Source: Spisula solida (taxonomy: Eukaryota; Mollusca; Bivalvia; Venerida; Mactridae). From it: a DNA stretch of 64,000 nucleotides. This document shows, one piece after another, positions 24,201 through 30,200 of the stretch. The position numbers were made by a program, and so were the translations under genes. The notes under the pieces were generated by a model. The model saw nothing but the letters and a program-made list of their open reading frames with translations. It made no database searches and was not told the origin of the DNA. Where the stretch lies: the NCBI GenBank assembly GCA_947247005.1, contig OX365950.1:8258720-8322719 (forward strand). Direction: 5' to 3'. Numbering within the stretch: position 1 is the first letter of the stretch; every line of letters starts with the position of its first letter.

Positions 24201-27200
24201 ACGATGAACAGTTGTCGCACGTCCGTCGTGCGATAATAGCATTGTAGAACTATTAGCTGGTTTAAAAAATAAGTTTCATCAGCTGGATATAATTAATCAA
24301 AACGTCGAAACAAACTCTTAATTTTCGAATAATATTTTTGTAAATAGGAACTTGCTAAATACTAGTATAAAACTGAACTACATGTATGCATAATCATTAT
24401 AATAATAAGAATGCATTTTGTGGTCCGCTAGGCTTTGTTTGTTTCGAGATATTTTTGATGTCCACATGTTATAAAAGAGAGAACAGTTGATTCCTAATTC
24501 AAATCATGACTTTCTTCTGCATAAAATGTTGGAAATATTTATAAATTAATAGAACGTGTTTAGAGTCTTTAGATACACTGGTATATTGTTACTAAGTATA
24601 CATTTAATGTGACTAATTATGGAATAAAAACATACATGCTTGTTAATATTTTTATTACCTGCTAAATGATTAAAGAATGTTGTCGATAAGCATGTATGAG
24701 AACATTCAGGCAACTTCGAGATCTTAGTTTGTAGCTGAATGCATTTGTCATATGTATGTACGATGCAACCTCTCTTGAGCAGCCCTACACGGAGAAACAA
24801 CCTCTCTTAAGCAACATAAACATGCTGTTCGAGAAGAAACAATTCAATATGTATATACACATTTACCTCTCCAGAGCAACAACCTCTGTAATGTTATGTT
24901 TTCCAATGTGTGTCGCTATAGAGAGGTTTAATTGTTTTCAAAGTACACATTTTTCTCTAGGAATGTGATTTTATCTTAGAATTGCACTATAGGGTATGAA
25001 TTTTGAAAAAAATGACATATATGTTTACGAGCGTCGTACGAAGGTCGTGCGATTGTCGTACTACGATCATGCGATTGACTCATGGCTGTCAAATATACAC
25101 AAGACTGTCGTGCGACCTTCGCACGTCCATCGCACGTCCATCGCACGATAGTGGTGTGATTCTAAGTGTTTAGTTTTTCCATCGCACGTTCGTCGTGCGA
25201 CGACGTAGGGCATCGGACGACGAACCTACGACAGTCACCCGCCGTAGAAAATTTTGAACATGTCCAAAACTCTACGACGAGTCGCACGATAGTCCTCAAA
25301 TTTACACCGTAGACCCGTCGCACGTCCGTCGCACGACAATTTTAAAAGGGTTTTAATATTGACGCAACTAGTATTTCCTAGGAAGCATGTTTTGCAAGGC
25401 GGTATGGGAAAAGACAATTTTGGATGATATTTGATTGGAAGCAAGTTACTGTTTGAAATTAGAGGCAATATAGTCGTGACGTGAACAAGCTGAGTGCGGG
25501 CCCGGGGGTTGTGACGTCAATTCCTACATTCAGCCGAGTTAAGATTCAATACGAGAATTGATTATCGCTCAATTTGGCATCGTAGAACTGGTAAATAACC
25601 AGAAGGATGTCGTCACAAATTGTGAACATGAGTTACAAGCGATGTAACATAAATAAGTAAAAAAATAAGCTAAAATCCAAACGTATCCATGAAGATATAC
25701 GGCCCAATTCCGACATGGAAACATAACATTAACTACTAGTAAGTGTTTTGAGCTGCGGTATATACCTAATTAGCGTATTCTTGTGTTAGTTGCCATAATA
25801 ACCATATCCGATGAACGGCACGAGTTATATTATAGCCTAGCTCATTTGAATTGCCACTAATTAATCTTCATGAGGTTTCGTTATTGTACCTTAAGAATGT
25901 TTTAATTAGTTAAAAATAATAACTCTGATTGGACAACGGATAAACACTGATACTCAATGATGGCATGTTAAATGCGCTAACATAATAGCAAACATTCCAA
26001 AGTATTATTGCAATTTTATTTGCATTTACTCATTCGACTTTGTTTAAGTTAAACAAATTCGAATGAATTAATACATTTAAATTGCAAACCAAATACTTGT
26101 ATGATATATGTGCGATACTGAATTAAAGAAAACATCCCACTTGTCTACGAACTTTCGGATAGCCCCTCGTGTACAAATGTTTTGTGAATTGTAACCAGAA
26201 AAAAATGATTAAATAAATCAGCAACAATAGTTTTGCACAATTGAGCCATATGAAGCTTTAAGACTGTTTTAGGTCGAAACCAACCTAACAATCTACCAGA
26301 TATTGTCACCTGACTTGTCTATACTAATATTGTCACGTGACTCGTCAATACTATGATTTACTTTAATTTCTATTCTATCACCAAAAAAGTTGGATTAGAC
26401 AACTGTAAGATTGTAATAGTTATTACTTTTGAATTATCAAATGAACAATTTATGCTTGTTTATTATTACTCATTCATAATATTTTTGCACGGACTATTTT
26501 CAGACGCGGAGTACTACTTTGTAAGGACAGTAATACAACGGACTGGATCTATGTTATCAAAACTGGAACTTGTCGGGTTCTCAAAGATTTACACGACACC
26601 AAACCGAACATCCCTGGTTTGGAACAAATACCATATACAATAAAACAAGCATATATCAGTAAGTAATGCACTTAGCAATGTTTTCCCCCGGAAGGGGGTT
26701 GGCGGGTATGCACGGTGATGCACGGTGATGCACGGGGAATTAGACATATTGAAGACTTTCCCAATGTACGGGAATTTGATAAACCCTGTCGTCACATGTA
26801 GCGAGACTTAGACTTGGCCCGTATGTTATGGACCAGGGACACCGCAAGGAATTAGACAGGACTATCTGCACATGGGCGGGAAATTTTACAACAAATTTTC
26901 AAAAAATGCTAATTCCCCTACAGTATACATGTATAATCCCGCTGCCTCCTCTTGGATTATTACAAATGGAATAAAACGTGAAACAAGTAAAAACATTCTT
27001 CAGACGTAATTTATTACAAGTTCAAAATTCATTATTGGCATGTTTACATAACGCGGCAGTTGTGGATGAAATCCAGCATCCCGTCGTAATTATAGCATCT
27101 GTAAATGTTATTACGTTTTGGTGACACTCATTTGTCATAAATGTATCGCGACGTAGCACAAGCCAGCACCCCCGATGGCCCTTCTTAATACGCAAAAAGT

Positions 27201-30200
27201 CCGAAATGCATAGAGAAAAATGCTTTAGACATTTTTATTAAATTCTTAGTTTAATGAAATTTTTATGCTTGTGTTTAATGCCGCAATGCACTGGATTTGT
27301 AACCCGGTTATCCAGGTTCGATGAATATTTGACAACAATGAATATGGATATTTGGAACCACTGCCAATGTGGAGACATCACTGGTTCCTTGTGGAAGTTC
27401 GTACCGTGGGGGATAACTGGTTATATTAGGTGTATTGGCCGCTGTATATAACTGAACAAATGTTGAAAGAAACGATATTAAACCCGAATAAACATTGACC
27501 GTGTTTATCTTACAGAGGTATGTAACATTTTCTAATCATTCTGTTCTGTTTTTCCAGAGTTACCTCCCATATATCCCAACAAATCACTGGACACACCAAG
27601 ATCCAATGTTTCATATAGACATACATTTGCTCAAACTAACCCACGACACAGATTTAGACTTCCTGTTATACATAAACGATCACAAGAACAGTGTAAGTAT
27701 TTCTTGTTTCAAAGTTACGACAATTTACATTGATGTTAGATGAATGCAATGGTAATATGAAAGGGTAGGTCTTTATTTTCATTGTGGGAAGCGGTGACCT
27801 AGAGGAAGGGCGTGTGCTTTAGGACTAGAAATTCCTGTGTTCGCTCCCTGTCTGCAACACTGCCAAAATCATCCATAATGCTCCACTTTACCAAGTTTAT
27901 GAATGGGTATCCTATATGGTCAAAATCGGGTAACAGTCGACTTATGACTCAATGATCGGGGTAAATGTACGGTCGACTGAACGGTGACGGCACGTGTATG
28001 AAGGTTGACATTGAATTGGTTTACACAAGGACAGCTCATATCGATATCAATGTACATGGAGATACTTTCAAATATCGTCGCCAAGGTTTGATTGCACTGG
28101 AAATAGCAAAATGTTTTATTAATTTTCACAACAGGGATGCCGTTAACTAACGGAAATAGCCGATATCGATCTGAATCGATTGGATTAAGATAAGCGAAAT
28201 TGTTGTGTATGGGGAATGTTTATCGATTGTTATGGTGTAAAGGGAAACAACTCGTACAAACACACAGGTACAAAAATCACTATCCACAGAGTTGTCTTTT
28301 CCTTAAGAATTAGCCCAAAAGTTCCACATGAACCCCCATATAAAAAAATTGTCTCAGCTGTTATATAGTGAATCCGACTATTGATCTGCTTACGGGTTGA
28401 TTTGCGATTACATAGTATAATTATGTAGAAATTGCTCAAATTGTATGTTTTCAGTATTGACTATCGCCATTGAACATCAGTCAAATTTGAATGATATATT
28501 TGATCGACTACATGCGGTACCAAGACGAGAAAAACGACATGTAAGTTTCATTTACTATAAAATCATCGCCAACTTTCCTATTTTATTTATTTACGTTCAT
28601 GATTGAATCTGTTCTTCGTAATTCTGGTTACGTTTTGGACTTAAGTTCAATTTCTTACAAAGTAATGTTCTAAATTAACTTTTTTTTCTGCATGTAAATT
28701 TGTATTTAGTGTGTTGACTGGATATAATTTTTGCTTAAAAAATCATTTTTAGTATTGATTTTTCAAAAACAATGAATTATTTTCATTTTTCAGAGTGAAG
28801 TCTCGTCTATCCGAGACTTAAAGAACGAGAAGAGAGACGAGAGTACGGTGTTTGTTCAGATACAGAAACTGGTCTCCAGAGACGTCTTCGTAAGTCTTAT
28901 ATTTTTTTCTTCAGCAAAATTATTCCCTTAATTAATTACTTAATTAATCTTCTTTGTGTTATCTACCAAATAAGCCCTAAAATAGATTTCGTCAACTAAA
29001 TACGAAGTTATTACTGATTATTGACAATTTAAAAATAGTTTAATACACAACGTGTGTTCGTACCTTTAACTCCTTATCTGGAAAACTTTCTCAGACTGGG
29101 TCAGCTCCCGCTTCCCCTAAAGTAAATGATATCGTTTTCTGTGCTTTAAGTAATGTTTCTGAAAATAATTATATAAAAAGAAGTACGTTGAAGTAAAAGT
29201 ACCAGTTTTTCTAAATTCCACGTTCTGGCATGCGTCTGGTTCCCGTCCCAAACTCTTACATTGCTTTTGATTGCCAAACTCTAAGATTTGGGACGGGAAC
29301 CAGACTACCGTTCACATATCTTGAAACCAACCTATACAGAGTTTCAATACCGTCCTGAACTTTGAGTCATGCGAAGCATTTATTTGTGGAGATGATTTTA
29401 TAGTCACAATTGTTTTAAATAATAATTACTAATGTACAATGTACATTTATATCGCTGACGTAGGTAAGTATTACATCACTATATATTAAGTTGTGGTATA
29501 TCTTACAGGGTTTGGAACATACAGTATTTGGGATGATCGGGCAGACGACAAGTTGTAGCCTAGTGTCTGACGGAGCAGAATGTATTCTGATCAATAAAAA
29601 GTTCTTTCTTCAGCATATGACCGATCAAGTAGCCAAACAAATACGTAAAACTGTAAGATTTTATTATTATTTCGTCCTCAGTCATAGTTTAGTGATATGA
29701 TTATTTCCCGTTTGTTTTATATCAAATTGTCGTTCACTACTTAAAGCACAACAATACTTGCTTCACGTCTACACATTTCGACCAGGAAAATATGAGCATG
29801 TGATCCCGTCATTTATAAACATAGATTACGCTCGTGTGCTTCATGACATTGTATATAACGAAAACAAATTAAATAGGACACCTCCAGTTAAAATTAGCAA
29901 TCACGTTTTTACTGTTAGTGGTATGTAGTACAACCAATCTGGAGCATCAGCCTTTGGGAAACACACAATTTGGCCGTTATACAGAGGCTGATGCTGTAGA
30001 GATGTAAAATTTATAGTATAAGTATATTCTGGAACAAAACAAAATGGTTGCTCTATGGATGGCCTCTCTGGAGAGGTTGTACTGTATATTAGATGTCTTC
30101 TCTGGAGAGGTTGCACTGTATATAAGAGGGCCTCTCTGGAGAGGTTGCACTGTATATAAGAGGGCCTCTCTGGAGAGGTTGCACTGTATATCAGGCGGCC

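Noticed and set aside
10175..25340. CRISPR-like array or bacterial operon
   Set aside because: The palindrome arrays have no regular spacers, and introns, SINEs and Pol III genes show this is animal nuclear DNA.
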